64,000 bases of DNA, from positions 202,364-266,363 of the forward strand of contig CAKUIF010000002.1 of assembly GCA_934660915.1 (NCBI GenBank), given 5' to 3'. The notes beneath the pieces are model-generated. The model saw only the letters and a list, made by a program, of their open reading frames with translations. It was not told the DNA's origin and ran no database searches. Both the position numbers and the translations under genes were made by a program. Below, in pieces: positions 26,351-35,806 of this stretch. Each line of letters opens with the position of its first letter. The stretch's first letter is position 1. The stretch comes from an uncultured Olsenella sp. (GTDB lineage Bacteria; Actinomycetota; Coriobacteriia; Coriobacteriales; Atopobiaceae).

Positions 26351-27526
26351 ATGGATACGACGAATTCGCTCAGCGAATGCCGCACGGCCGACGGTGCCCG
26401 TCTTGCGACCAAAAAAGCGAGCTGCATGCCCGTGGTTGCGCTCCTTGTGGTCGTTGTTTGCCTGATGGCTGGCGGAGGCGTGTGCATCGGATCTGATTCG
26501 GGCAGCGTCTTGCTCGGAATTGTCCTCATTTTGCTGGGCGTCGCTCTCGCGGTCTTCCTTGCGGCGCGCGGCCTGCTCCTCGCCAAAGATATCAAGGAGG
26601 GCGAGGTCCTGCTTGCACCCAAGGTTGCCCCCGTAGCGTTCGGCGCAAAGGCGGACCGTTTCTGGTGCGACGAGAACGAGGGTGTGACGGAGGGTGAGCT
26701 CGTGGCGGCGAGCGAGCGCCGAGCTGGGGAGCTCGCATCGGCGCGGCGCTGGTTCGAGTTCGTGCGCCCTTCTTTTGAGGCTGTGGACCTCACGGCGTCC
26801 GACGGCTGCCGTTTGGTGGGCCATGAGCTTCTTGCCGGCGCGCCGTCGCAAGATTGGCTCGTTTATGCGCCGGGCCTTGGCGGCACGTGGAAGAGCGGGC
26901 TGTGCTTTGCGCGGCGGTTCGCGCAGAAGGGGTTCAACGTCCTTCTGCTGGACATGCGCTCGCAGGGGGAGAGCGGCGGCACCTCGGTCGGCTATGGCCA
27001 CATTGAGCGCCGTGACTTGGTGGAGTGGTGCGAATGGATCGTCTCGCAGGACGCCGACGCGAGGATTGTGCTCGCAGGATTCTCGATGGGCGCGGCGGCG
27101 GTCGTCGAGGCTTCCGGCGAGCCTGACCTTTCCAATCAGGTGAAGGCGATTCTGAGCGATTCGGCGTACGCCGACCTATGGGGCGAGGCGATGCATCTGC
27201 TTGGCAAGGGCAATAACGGCGCGTCCTTCTTGCTCCGGCCCACGCTCGACATCGCGCGGCTTGCGTTTCGAGCGGGCAGGCAGGGTCTTGACCTTGCTGC
27301 CGCGAGCGCCGAGGAGGCGATCGGCAGGTCCTCCACGCCGACGTTCATCGTTTGCGGCGCCGACGACTCCGCCGTTCCCAAGGGCAGCTCGCAGCGCTTG
27401 GCGTTGGCAGCTGCTTGCGAGCACGAGCTCCTCGTGGTTCCCGGCGCTGGGCACTGCTGCGCCTCGCTTGCCGATCCGGACGCCTATTACGGCTCTCTCT
27501 TTGCTTTTCTCGATCGCGTGCGCTAA
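26351..27526 (+). CDS. Membrane-anchored alpha/beta hydrolase
   Basis: A 391-residue protein with two adjacent membrane helices (about 26-47 and 52-76) followed by a cytoplasm- or surface-located alpha/beta hydrolase domain. Catalytic elements are Ser245 in the elbow GFSMGAA, Asp in CGADDSAVP and His in PGAGHCCA. It resembles the BAAT/prolyl-oligopeptidase-like esterases often labelled alpha/beta fold hydrolase; the substrate is unknown. The ATG at 26351 sits eight bases after AGGGGG; a GTG two codons upstream is possible. The stop codon lies inside a repeat unit that starts at 27522. Confidence 0.82.
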   Translation: MDTTNSLSECRTADGARLATKKASCMPVVALLVVVVCLMAGGGVCIGSDSGSVLLGIVLILLGVALAVFLAARGLLLAKDIKEGEVLLAPKVAPVAFGAKADRFWCDENEGVTEGELVAASERRAGELASARRWFEFVRPSFEAVDLTASDGCRLVGHELLAGAPSQDWLVYAPGLGGTWKSGLCFARRFAQKGFNVLLLDMRSQGESGGTSVGYGHIERRDLVEWCEWIVSQDADARIVLAGFSMGAAAVVEASGEPDLSNQVKAILSDSAYADLWGEAMHLLGKGNNGASFLLRPTLDIARLAFRAGRQGLDLAAASAEEAIGRSSTPTFIVCGADDSAVPKGSSQRLALAAACEHELLVVPGAGHCCASLADPDAYYGSLFAFLDRVR

Positions 27527-27711
27527 GAAATACCGACCTCTGGGCATCCGCCCCATCCGCGCGCTAAGAAAGCGGCACCTCTGGGCACGCGTAGAGCTGC
27601 GAGCTAAACAATCAGGACCTCTGGGCTTTTACGGTGGCCCAGAGGTCCTGATTTCTTAGCGTTGCTTGGCAAGAAGCGCTTTGCGGTGCCCAGAGGTCGG
27701 GGTTTCTTCGC
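27522..27711. repeat. GCTAAGAAA-N-CCTCTGGGC repeat cluster, first locus
   Basis: Five copies of a 24-base unit. Forward copies lie at 27522-27545, 27563-27586 and 27603-27626; reverse copies at 27637-27660 and 27688-27711. Unit ends are constant (GCTAAGAAA and CCTCTGGGC) and the middle varies. Copies three and four form a 24-bp palindrome with two mismatches and the same middle. The gap between two convergent genes contains little else. Confidence 0.88.
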
Positions 27712-27731
27712 AGCGCCCTTGCGGGTTGGTG

Positions 27732-29702
27732 CTACTGTCCGTTCGCGTCTTCGCCGCCGACGTTGCCGCCGCCATTGCCGCCGGTGGTGTCCCCGGTGCT
27801 TTGGGTCTTGGTGGTGAGGACAATCGTGGTGCCCTTCTCGGCCTTGCTGGTCACGGACTGATACGTGACGGTGCCGTTGGCGCTGCAGCCGTCGGCGAGC
27901 GTCACGTTGAAGCCGGCGCTCGCGAGCTCGTAGCGCGCGTCGCTGTAGGATTCGCCCACGACGTAGGGGACGTCGACGCGCTTGTCGGAGGGGCCGGTGG
28001 AAACGGTGACGGTGATGGTCTGGTTCGCGGCGGTCTTGGTGCCGGCGCTCGGGTCGGTGCGCACCACAAGCCCGCTGGTCACGGTGTCGGAGTTGTCGTA
28101 GACGACGCTGATGTCGGTGAAGCCCGCCGCCTTGAGGGTGCTCTTCGCGTTGTTCTCGGAGTAGCCGGAGACGTTGGGGACCTCGACCTCGTTGGGGCCG
28201 GAGGAGAGGTAGTACGTGATGGTGTCGCCGGCCTTAGCGCTCGTGCCGGCGCCCGGGCTCTGGCGGCAGACGTGGCCGACCTCGACGTCGTCGCTGGGCT
28301 CGGAGTTGCCGCTCTTGCCCGTGAGCTTGTACTTTGCCAGCTCGGCCTCCGCCTCCTCGGGCGTCATGTTGGAGAGGTCGGGGACCGTTACCGAGGCCGC
28401 AGGCTCGGGGCCCTTGGACACGGTGAAGTTGATGACGGTGCCCTCGGGGAACTCACGGCCCTGGTTGGGGTTCTGGTCGACGACGTAGCCTGCCTCTACG
28501 TTGGAGTCGTACTGCTCGGAGAACTTGTACTGGAAGTGGCCGTCCTTCTCGATAGCCTCGATGGCCTGGTCCTTGGTGAGGCCGCTCAAGTTGGGGATCG
28601 GGTAGTTCTTGGTCCCCGAGTTAAGCAGCGCCATGACGACCGCGCCGATGACGGCAAGAAGGGCAACGGCGGCAAAGATACCGAGCTTCTTGTTTCTGCT
28701 GTGCTTGCGCTCGCGCTCAGCCTCCTGCTCGGCGGCCTGCTCGGTTGCCGTCTGGGGACGGTAGCGGTTGTCGCGCTGGATGCGCGGGCTGACGGCGGTC
28801 GCGCCCTCGCCGGGCTCGAGCTTGTTCGTCACACCGGCGGCGATGGGGGAGGTCATGGCGGCGGTGGCGCCGGCCACGGCCGCGAGGCGTCCGGCGAGGT
28901 AGTCGCGCAGCGCGCGGTTGAGCTCGTCGGCCGTCTGGAAGCGGGCCGCCGGGTCCTTCTGCATGCACTTGAGGATGATGGCCTCAAGGGAGGGATCGAC
29001 GTTGGGGTTGAGCTGCGACGGCGGCATGGGCTGCTCGTTGACCTGCTTGAGCGCGACCGAGATGGCGTCGTCGCCCTTGAAGGGGACCTGGCCGGTGGCC
29101 GACTCGTACATGACGATGCCCAGGGAGTAGATGTCGGTGGTGGGGCCGAGCTCCTTGCCCTGCGTCTGCTCGGGGCTGACGTAGTGGGCCGTGCCCAGGA
29201 CGGAGTTGTCCTGGGTCAGGTGGCTGTTCTTTGCGCGGGCGATGCCGAAGTCCATCACCTTGATGTTGCCGTCGGGCTGCACCATGATGTTCTGCGGCTT
29301 GATGTCGCGGTGGATGATGTCGTGCTTGTGCGCGACGGAGAGCGCCTGGGCGATCTGGCTGCCGATCTGCGCGACCTTCTTGCAGTCGAGGGCGCCGTGC
29401 TTGCGGATGCCGCTCTTGAGGTCGGTGCCGCGCAGGTACTCCATGACGATGAAGTACGTGTCGCCGTCCTTGCCCCAGTCGTAGACGCTCACGATATAGG
29501 GGCTTTGGAGCGCGGCCGCGGCCTGCGCCTCCTGCTTGAAGCGTGCGGCGAACGAGGGGTCCGTCGCGTACTGCGGCAGCATCGTCTTGATTGCGACGGT
29601 GCGGCCGAGGACGTCGTCGCGGCCGCGGAACACCGTGGCCATGCCGCCCGTGCCGATCCTGTCCTGAACCTGGTACCTGCCGCCGAGAACCTTACCTGGC
29701 AT
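27732..29702 (-). CDS. pknB: Ser/Thr protein kinase with four PASTA domains
   Basis: A 656-residue membrane kinase sensing peptidoglycan fragments. The kinase domain (1-270) has the glycine loop GTGGMATV, Lys in VAIKTM, HRDIKPQN (Asp133), DFGIAR and SPEQ. A juxtamembrane stretch leads to one membrane helix (about 338-361). Outside are four PASTA repeats beginning with IPNLSG, VPDLSN, VPNVSG and VPYVVG. It is the last gene of the minus-strand cell-wall signalling operon, as PknB is in other Actinobacteria. The start at 29702 is 124 bases after the fusion gene upstream. Confidence 0.95.
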   Translation of the reverse strand: MPGKVLGGRYQVQDRIGTGGMATVFRGRDDVLGRTVAIKTMLPQYATDPSFAARFKQEAQAAAALQSPYIVSVYDWGKDGDTYFIVMEYLRGTDLKSGIRKHGALDCKKVAQIGSQIAQALSVAHKHDIIHRDIKPQNIMVQPDGNIKVMDFGIARAKNSHLTQDNSVLGTAHYVSPEQTQGKELGPTTDIYSLGIVMYESATGQVPFKGDDAISVALKQVNEQPMPPSQLNPNVDPSLEAIILKCMQKDPAARFQTADELNRALRDYLAGRLAAVAGATAAMTSPIAAGVTNKLEPGEGATAVSPRIQRDNRYRPQTATEQAAEQEAERERKHSRNKKLGIFAAVALLAVIGAVVMALLNSGTKNYPIPNLSGLTKDQAIEAIEKDGHFQYKFSEQYDSNVEAGYVVDQNPNQGREFPEGTVINFTVSKGPEPAASVTVPDLSNMTPEEAEAELAKYKLTGKSGNSEPSDDVEVGHVCRQSPGAGTSAKAGDTITYYLSSGPNEVEVPNVSGYSENNAKSTLKAAGFTDISVVYDNSDTVTSGLVVRTDPSAGTKTAANQTITVTVSTGPSDKRVDVPYVVGESYSDARYELASAGFNVTLADGCSANGTVTYQSVTSKAEKGTTIVLTTKTQSTGDTTGGNGGGNVGGEDANGQ

Positions 29703-29825
29703 CGTCTCTCCTATCCCGCTCGCGGAGCTGTCCGCGTGTTGTCAACTTGGTTGCTGTGTTTGTGGTTCGTTCGTTGGTGCGTTTGCTCTTTATCGTGCCC
29801 GCACGGGCCGGTCGTTTGATCACCA

Positions 29826-32771
29826 TCAGGCACCAGCCCCCGCTGCTTGAATGCTCAGCGTCGCTGCCATGACCCTGCCCGCCAGCGCGGCGGCCAGGCC
29901 CTCGACGTCGGTTCCGTTGCCCTCGACGCAGACGGAAATCGCGAGCGTCGGGTTGTCGTACGGCGCGAAGCCGATGAAGAGCGAGTTCACGTTGCCGTCC
30001 TCGACCTCGGCGGTGCCGGTCTTGCCGGCGACGCGCGTGCCGGAGACCTGGGCGCGCATGCCCGAGCCGCTCTCGACGCAGGCGAGCATGGCCTCCTTGG
30101 TGCGGGCGGCGGCATCGGCGCTCACGGCCTGGCCGAGGGACTTGGGGCTCGTGGCCGAGACGGTGGTGCCCTCGGCAGAGAGCACGTGGTCGACCACGTA
30201 GGGGTTCATGGCGACGCCGCCGTTGGCGATGGCGCCGGCGATCACGGCGTTCTGCATCACCGTTACCTGCGGGCCGGCGGGGCTCTCGTGCTGGCCGACG
30301 GGCTGGCCGCAGGCGGCCCAGGCGGTCTCCCACTCCGTCATCTCGGAGGGCTTGGGCATGAGCGACGCGCGGCACGAGAAGTCGATGCCGAGCTCGCGGC
30401 CAAAGCCGAAGGCGTTTGCGTAGCTCACGAGCTTGTCGGCGCCGAGCTTGGTCCCTACCTGCGCGAACGCGGTGTTGGAAGAGACGGCGAGCGCGTCTTT
30501 GAGGCTCAGGGTGCCATAATCGTTGTTGCGGTAGTTGGTGATCTCGGCTCCGCCGATCTCGATGGTGGCGGGCGCCTCGACGGAATCGTCGAGGGTCGCG
30601 GAGCCGGAATCGAGCGCAGCCGAGAGCGTGACCGCCTTGAAGGTGGAGCCGGGCGTGTAGAGCGCCTGCGTGGAGCGGTCGAGCATCTGGGACCCGCTGC
30701 CGCCCATGATGTCGCTGAGCTGGTCGTTGCTGTAGGTCGGTGCCGAGGCCTTGGCCAGGACGGCGCCGGTCTTTGGGTTGATGACCACGATGGAGCCGGT
30801 AAAGCCGTCGAGGGCGGCCTCCGCGGCCTTCTGGATCTGCGAGTTCATGGTAAGGCTCACCGTGGAGCCGGTGACCTGGACCCCGGCAAGCGAGTACAGG
30901 GCGCTGTGCCAGTTGGAGTAGTCCGCGTGGCCGGTCAAGGTCTCGTTCATGGTGGACTCGATGCCAGCGCTGCCGTACTGGGTCGAGATGTAGCCCACGG
31001 TGTGCGCTGCGAGGGAGCCCAGAGGATAGTTGCGCAGGTAGGTACCGTCGGCCTGCTGGATGCTCTCGGCAAGCGTGACGCCGTCGCTCGTGACGATGGC
31101 GCCGCGCTGCACGTAGGCGGTCTTGGCGATGGTGTGGTTGTTGCTGGGCAGCGACTGGATGCGATCGGCGTCGATCTGCTGCACGTAGGTGAGGTTGGCG
31201 ATGAGCACGGCAAAGAGGAGCGAGAAGACGCTCACCAGGGCGGTGAGGCGCTTGCCGAGCGCCACGCGCCCGAGGACGCCGGACTCCGCGGACTGCACCT
31301 TGAAGCTGCCGCGAGCGTGGCTACCGCGCACGACGCCTTCCGCCGAATGAGCACCTGCGGCCGCGATGCCGGCGATGTTGGAGGTGCCAAGAAGCGCGCT
31401 GCCCTCGTCATCTGCCGCAGTGAGCTCGGTTCCGTGGCCCGTGCCGTCGTCGCCCGCGCGCAAAAGCAGGCCGACGATGATGAAGCTGGCCAGAAGCGAG
31501 GTGCCGCCCTGGCTCATGAAGGGCAGCGTCACGCCGGTGAGGGGCATGAGCTTGGTCACGCCGGCCACGATGAGGAAGGCCTGGAACGCAAGGGCGCTCG
31601 TGAGGCCCACTGCGGCGAAGGCAGCTGAGTCGGACTTGGCGCGCGCCGCGGTCGCGTAGCCGCGCACGCAAAGCAGCAGGAACAAGATGAGCACCGCCGA
31701 GGCGCCCAGAAGGCCGCTCTCCTCGGCGATGGCGCTAAAGATGAAGTCGGACTCGACGACGGGGATGAGCGTCGGCAGGCCCTTGCCGATGCCCGCGCCG
31801 ACGAGGCCGCCGTCGGCGAGCGAGTAGAGCGACTGGACGATCTGGTAGCCGCCGCCCTGCGCGTCGGCCCAGGGGTCGAGCCAGATGTTCACGCGGGTGC
31901 GCACGTGGCTGAAGGCGAAGTAGCAGAACACGCCGCCCACCGCGAGCAGCAGGAAGGACACGACGACGTAGCTCACGCGGCCGGTGGCCACATAGAGCAT
32001 GATCACAAAGAAGATAAAGAAGAGAAGAGCGCTGCCCAGGTCGCGCTCGAACACGACGAGCAGCAGGCTGATGCCCCACATGACGAGCAGCGGCAGCAGC
32101 ATGCGCAGGCGCGGGACCGAGAAGGGCCCGAAGCGGCGCATGGAGATCGAGAGCGCCTCGCGGTTGGACGCGAGGTAGAAGGCGAGGAACAAGACGATGA
32201 GGATCTTTGCGAACTCGCCGGGCTGGAAGCCGAAGCCGCCGATGTAGACCCAGAGCTTGGAGCCGCCCTTCTCGGTGCCGATGAACATCGGCAAAAGAAG
32301 CAGCAGGACGCCCACGAGGCCCAAGGTGTACTTGTAGCGCGCGAGGCTCTCGAAGTCCCTCGCGAAGGCGAGGACCGCCACCATGGCGCCGACCGAGATG
32401 AAGAGCCAAACGACCTGGTTGATGGCAAGTGCCGGCGCCAGGCGCGTGAGGTAGGTTATGCCGATGCCCGACAGCAGAAAGACGATGGGCAGGATAGCGG
32501 GGTCGGCCGCGGGGGCGAGCCTTCTGATGGCGAGGTGCGCCAGGCCGAAGGCGCCAAAGAGCCCCAGCGGGACGCCGAGGTTCTCGAGGCCGAGCTCGTT
32601 GCCGGAGGTGAGCACGTACATGGAATAGAGCAGAAGGACCGGGATGGCCGCGAGGATGAGCAGGAACAGCTCGCTGTGCCTGCGGTGGAAGCCGCGCCCC
32701 TCCTCGAGAGCCTGGGCGGCGAAGCGGCTGCTCTCCTCGGCGCGGGTCATTGTTCTGTGCTTGCGGCGCAT
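29826..32771 (-). CDS. RodA/FtsW glycosyltransferase fused to a penicillin-binding transpeptidase
   Basis: A 981-residue protein joining two enzymes normally encoded by adjacent rodA and pbpA genes. Residues about 30-440 are a SEDS (RodA/FtsW) polymerase with about ten to twelve membrane helices. After a linker, a membrane helix (about 495-515) leads to a class B PBP with catalytic Ser709 in GSTFK, the SSN motif and Lys917 in KTGTAEV. It would polymerise and cross-link peptidoglycan. The frame is continuous with no stop between the halves. The ATG at 32771 follows GGAGG and lies two bases after the phosphatase stop. Confidence 0.93.
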   Translation of the reverse strand: MRRKHRTMTRAEESSRFAAQALEEGRGFHRRHSELFLLILAAIPVLLLYSMYVLTSGNELGLENLGVPLGLFGAFGLAHLAIRRLAPAADPAILPIVFLLSGIGITYLTRLAPALAINQVVWLFISVGAMVAVLAFARDFESLARYKYTLGLVGVLLLLLPMFIGTEKGGSKLWVYIGGFGFQPGEFAKILIVLFLAFYLASNREALSISMRRFGPFSVPRLRMLLPLLVMWGISLLLVVFERDLGSALLFFIFFVIMLYVATGRVSYVVVSFLLLAVGGVFCYFAFSHVRTRVNIWLDPWADAQGGGYQIVQSLYSLADGGLVGAGIGKGLPTLIPVVESDFIFSAIAEESGLLGASAVLILFLLLCVRGYATAARAKSDSAAFAAVGLTSALAFQAFLIVAGVTKLMPLTGVTLPFMSQGGTSLLASFIIVGLLLRAGDDGTGHGTELTAADDEGSALLGTSNIAGIAAAGAHSAEGVVRGSHARGSFKVQSAESGVLGRVALGKRLTALVSVFSLLFAVLIANLTYVQQIDADRIQSLPSNNHTIAKTAYVQRGAIVTSDGVTLAESIQQADGTYLRNYPLGSLAAHTVGYISTQYGSAGIESTMNETLTGHADYSNWHSALYSLAGVQVTGSTVSLTMNSQIQKAAEAALDGFTGSIVVINPKTGAVLAKASAPTYSNDQLSDIMGGSGSQMLDRSTQALYTPGSTFKAVTLSAALDSGSATLDDSVEAPATIEIGGAEITNYRNNDYGTLSLKDALAVSSNTAFAQVGTKLGADKLVSYANAFGFGRELGIDFSCRASLMPKPSEMTEWETAWAACGQPVGQHESPAGPQVTVMQNAVIAGAIANGGVAMNPYVVDHVLSAEGTTVSATSPKSLGQAVSADAAARTKEAMLACVESGSGMRAQVSGTRVAGKTGTAEVEDGNVNSLFIGFAPYDNPTLAISVCVEGNGTDVEGLAAALAGRVMAATLSIQAAGAGA

Positions 32772-32772
32772 G

Positions 32773-34029
32773 CTATTCGCCTCCGTTCTCTGGCTTGGTG
32801 GGTGCGGTGTCGACGGGCGCGCCCGGGGTCCCCTCGGACTTCGCCTCGTCCGCCACGCTGGCCGCGGCGGTCTTGTCGGCGTCTATCTGGGCGCGGTAGG
32901 CGTCCAAGGTGTCGCGGCCGGCCTGCTCGTTGGCCACGCGGATGCCCTGCTCGAGCTGGTCTTGGACCGAGGCGGGCAGGTCGGCCACCGCCACGGCGCT
33001 CGTCTCGACGAGGTTGCCGAGCGGAATGCCCAAGACACTCGCGTTGATGCCCTGGTAGATGCCCACGGTGTCGCCGTTGACCGAGAGGTACCACTCGCCG
33101 CGGACAAAGGCGAGGCACACCAGGATGGTGGCAAGAAGCACGCCCACGAGCGTCGCGGTGACGCCGAACGCGCGCTTGGCGAGCCTGCGGCGGCTCTTCT
33201 CGGCGGTGCCGTCGTCGACGACGTCGACCACCACCACCGTGACGTTGTCGAGGCCGCCGGCGGTGAGCGCCGCGGCGACGAGGTTGTCTGCGGCCTGCTG
33301 CGGCGTGGCGCTCGAGACGGCGAGCGCCTCGATCTCGCTGTCGGCGATCATGGACGAAAGCCCGTCGGAGCACAGGATCACGCGGTCGCCGTTGCTCACC
33401 TCGAGCGAGAAGTGGTCGGCGTACATGTCGGGGTCCGAGCCGAGGGCGCGGGTGATGATGGAGCGGGAGGGGTGCGTACGGGCCTCGTCGGCCGTGATCT
33501 GGCCGGAGTCCACGAGCTCCTCGACATAGGAGTGGTCGTGCGTCACGCGCACGAGGGAGCCGTGGCGCAGCAGGTAGATGCGCGAATCGCCCACATGGGC
33601 GATGGCCATCTTTCCTTCCTCGATCAGGCAGCACGACGCGGTGCACCCCATGCCGGGCTTGCCCACGCCCTGCTCGGCTCCGAGCATGACGGCCGCGTTG
33701 GCGGCCTCGACGGCGACGCCCAGAAGGACGTCGTCGGCGCCCGCCGGGGCCTTCTCGGCGATGGTGCTGACGGCGATGGAGCTCGCGACCTCGCCGGCGG
33801 CGTGCCCGCCCATGCCGTCGCACACGGCAAACAGCGGGGCCTGCACCAGGAAGGAGTCCTCGTTGTGACCACGGACGAGGCCCACGTCGGAGCGCGATCC
33901 CCACGCGAGGGTCGTGCTCACGCCCTGGACGACGTCGGCGCCGGCGCGGCCCTCCACGGCCATCTCGGCGCGGCCGGGCGCGTTGGCGGGCTCCTGGGCG
34001 GAGGTGTTGTTCAGCTCCTCCGAGCTCAT
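32773..34029 (-). CDS. PP2C-family protein phosphatase (PstP-like)
   Basis: A 418-residue Ser/Thr phosphatase that would reverse the kinases of this operon. The PP2C domain (about 38-275) has the metal motifs VRGHNEDSF, DGMGGHAAGE, AHVGDSRIYL and LCSDGLSSM. A membrane helix (about 293-312) and an extracytoplasmic region of about 100 residues follow. The start overlaps the preceding FHA gene by the four bases ATGA, showing translational coupling. The order FHA-FHA-phosphatase-RodA/PBP-PknB is that of the actinobacterial cluster. Confidence 0.94.
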   Translation of the reverse strand: MSSEELNNTSAQEPANAPGRAEMAVEGRAGADVVQGVSTTLAWGSRSDVGLVRGHNEDSFLVQAPLFAVCDGMGGHAAGEVASSIAVSTIAEKAPAGADDVLLGVAVEAANAAVMLGAEQGVGKPGMGCTASCCLIEEGKMAIAHVGDSRIYLLRHGSLVRVTHDHSYVEELVDSGQITADEARTHPSRSIITRALGSDPDMYADHFSLEVSNGDRVILCSDGLSSMIADSEIEALAVSSATPQQAADNLVAAALTAGGLDNVTVVVVDVVDDGTAEKSRRRLAKRAFGVTATLVGVLLATILVCLAFVRGEWYLSVNGDTVGIYQGINASVLGIPLGNLVETSAVAVADLPASVQDQLEQGIRVANEQAGRDTLDAYRAQIDADKTAAASVADEAKSEGTPGAPVDTAPTKPENGGE

Positions 34030-34439
34030 CCGCGGCTCACCCTCATGATCGTGTCGCCAATCTGCACCTCATCGGCGTCGCGCAGCGTGACCGCCTGCGT
34101 GATGGGGTGCCCGTTGACGAGCGTTCCGTTGGTCGAGCCCATGTCCTCGAGGACGAGGGCGGGGCCCTGAAGGGTAAAGCGGGCGTGCGTCGACGAGACG
34201 TAGGGCTCGTCGACCACGATGTCGGAGCTGGGGGAGCGCCCGACGATCACGGGGCCGAGGATATCGACGTGCAGGCCGCGCAGGCTGCGCGTGCCCTTCT
34301 CGACGTCGACCGACCAGATCGCCGCGTCGCGACGCTGGCCCCTGACGAGGCCCACGCCGGTGCGCATCACGGCAAAGAGGAAGAGGTACAGGACGACGAC
34401 GAGGACGACGCGCCCAATAAAGAGGACGAGGTCGATCAT
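34026..34439 (-). CDS. Membrane FHA-domain protein (FhaB/FipA-like)
   Basis: A 137-residue protein with one N-terminal membrane helix (about 3-27) and a C-terminal FHA domain that binds phosphothreonine (VGRSPSSDIVVDEPYVSSTHARF, then STNGTLVNG). In mycobacteria FhaB/FipA links PknA/PknB signalling to division proteins. It overlaps the FhaA-like stop by one base and the phosphatase start by four. Confidence 0.92.
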   Translation of the reverse strand: MIDLVLFIGRVVLVVVLYLFLFAVMRTGVGLVRGQRRDAAIWSVDVEKGTRSLRGLHVDILGPVIVGRSPSSDIVVDEPYVSSTHARFTLQGPALVLEDMGSTNGTLVNGHPITQAVTLRDADEVQIGDTIMRVSRG

Positions 34440-35806
34440 TAGTTATTCTCCCGGAACTCGAGGTTCACGAGGCCCAAGGTAAGAAGGTCTCCGTCGCGCA
34501 GGACGCACTCGTCGACGTCGACGTCGTTGACGAGCGTGCCGTTGGTTGAGCGCAGATCGACGATGTGCCACTCGCGGCCGTCGAAGCGCAGCTCGGCGTG
34601 GCGGCGACTCACATTGGGGTCGCGCAGGACGATGCCGGCCTGGCTGCGCTCTCGGCCGATGATGGTCGAGGGGGCGACTCCGGTGAAGGTGCGGCCGGTC
34701 TGGCGGTCGATGAGCAGGCAGGTCGCGGCAGGGGCGGGAGGCATCTGGGGCCCGCCGAGGCCCACGCCGTAGGGATCGGGGTTGGAGAAGGGGTCGCTCG
34801 CGGCGGCGGCGACCTCCGCGGCGGCTCCCGCCTGGGCGGCGACGCTTGCCGCAACACCGGCGCTGGAGCCGGCGGCGACGCCCGCCGCCACGTTGGCGGC
34901 GGCCTCGTTGCCCACGCCGCGGCGCAGGTCGACGAGCGGGCTCGCGGCGGGGCGGCGCTGGGTCATGGGCACGGGGATGGCGGCGTGCGCCGCCAGGGGA
35001 TCGATCAGGGGAGCCGCGGCCACCGGCATCGGGGTCGAGGAGGTCGAGGACGCCACGGGCATGGGGGCCGCGTCGGCGTAGTCGTAGCTCGAGGGAATCA
35101 CGTCGAGCCCGGCGTCGGCAAAGCCGATCGGGGCGAGGTCGGGGGCGGGCACCGCAGAAACGGGGCGCTCGGAGAAGGCGTCGGCGGCAGCCATGCCCGC
35201 GGCGACGTTGGCGGCGCCGTTCGGGGCCTGCGCGCCCGCGGGGGCGGCGCTCGCCTGAGGCGCGAAGGCGGGGTCGGCCACCGGGGCGGGGGCCGCCGGC
35301 TGCGGGGCCGGCTGGGTCACGACGGGCATCGGCGCGGCGCCCGGGCGGGCCTTGGCGCGCGGGCGCTTCGCGGCGCCGCCCATGCTGGAGTTCGCCCCCA
35401 GGAATGCCATCTCCTCGGCGCGCAGGTCGGCGAGGGTGCGGGCGTCGACGTTCTCCGCAAAGACGGCGAACTTGCCGCTCTTGAGCGTGGGGTCGACCAT
35501 AAAGCGAACCAGCGGCTCGCCCACGAACGAGTAGCCCTTCTTCTGGGCCTCGGCGGCCACGTAGGCGGCCGTCTCGAAGGTGATCTTCTGGTAAAGCGGC
35601 CTCATGAGCGAGTCGTCGGAGGACGAGACGAGCACGGTGTACAGGGCGGGCGCGGTGTCCACGCCGTCGATCTCGAACGTCTCGTTTTCCATCTCGCGGG
35701 CCGCGCGCTTGGCCAGCTTCTTGAACGAGAAGGGCTCGGTGTAGCCCTGCGGCGCCTCGCCGAAAATGGAGCCGATGCGGCCCTCGAACTCATTAAGGAA
35801 GCTCAT
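34439..35806 (-). CDS. FhaA-like protein, DUF3662 plus FHA
   Basis: A 455-residue cytoplasmic adaptor. The N-terminal DUF3662 region (about 1-125) begins MSFLNEFEGRIGSIF. A long Ala/Pro-rich linker (about 135-350) probably is disordered. A C-terminal FHA domain (about 360-455) has IGRERSQAGIVLRDPNVSRRHAEL and RSTNGTLVND. In mycobacteria FhaA binds the phosphorylated pseudokinase of MviN to restrain wall synthesis. The start overlaps the upstream kinase by 14 bases. Confidence 0.93.
   Translation of the reverse strand: MSFLNEFEGRIGSIFGEAPQGYTEPFSFKKLAKRAAREMENETFEIDGVDTAPALYTVLVSSSDDSLMRPLYQKITFETAAYVAAEAQKKGYSFVGEPLVRFMVDPTLKSGKFAVFAENVDARTLADLRAEEMAFLGANSSMGGAAKRPRAKARPGAAPMPVVTQPAPQPAAPAPVADPAFAPQASAAPAGAQAPNGAANVAAGMAAADAFSERPVSAVPAPDLAPIGFADAGLDVIPSSYDYADAAPMPVASSTSSTPMPVAAAPLIDPLAAHAAIPVPMTQRRPAASPLVDLRRGVGNEAAANVAAGVAAGSSAGVAASVAAQAGAAAEVAAAASDPFSNPDPYGVGLGGPQMPPAPAATCLLIDRQTGRTFTGVAPSTIIGRERSQAGIVLRDPNVSRRHAELRFDGREWHIVDLRSTNGTLVNDVDVDECVLRDGDLLTLGLVNLEFRENN

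Noticed and set aside
27666..29819. 717-codon plus-strand frame opposite pknB
   Set aside because: It has no recognisable motif and repetitive Gly/Val/Leu/Asp composition. The minus strand encodes a complete kinase with PASTA repeats.
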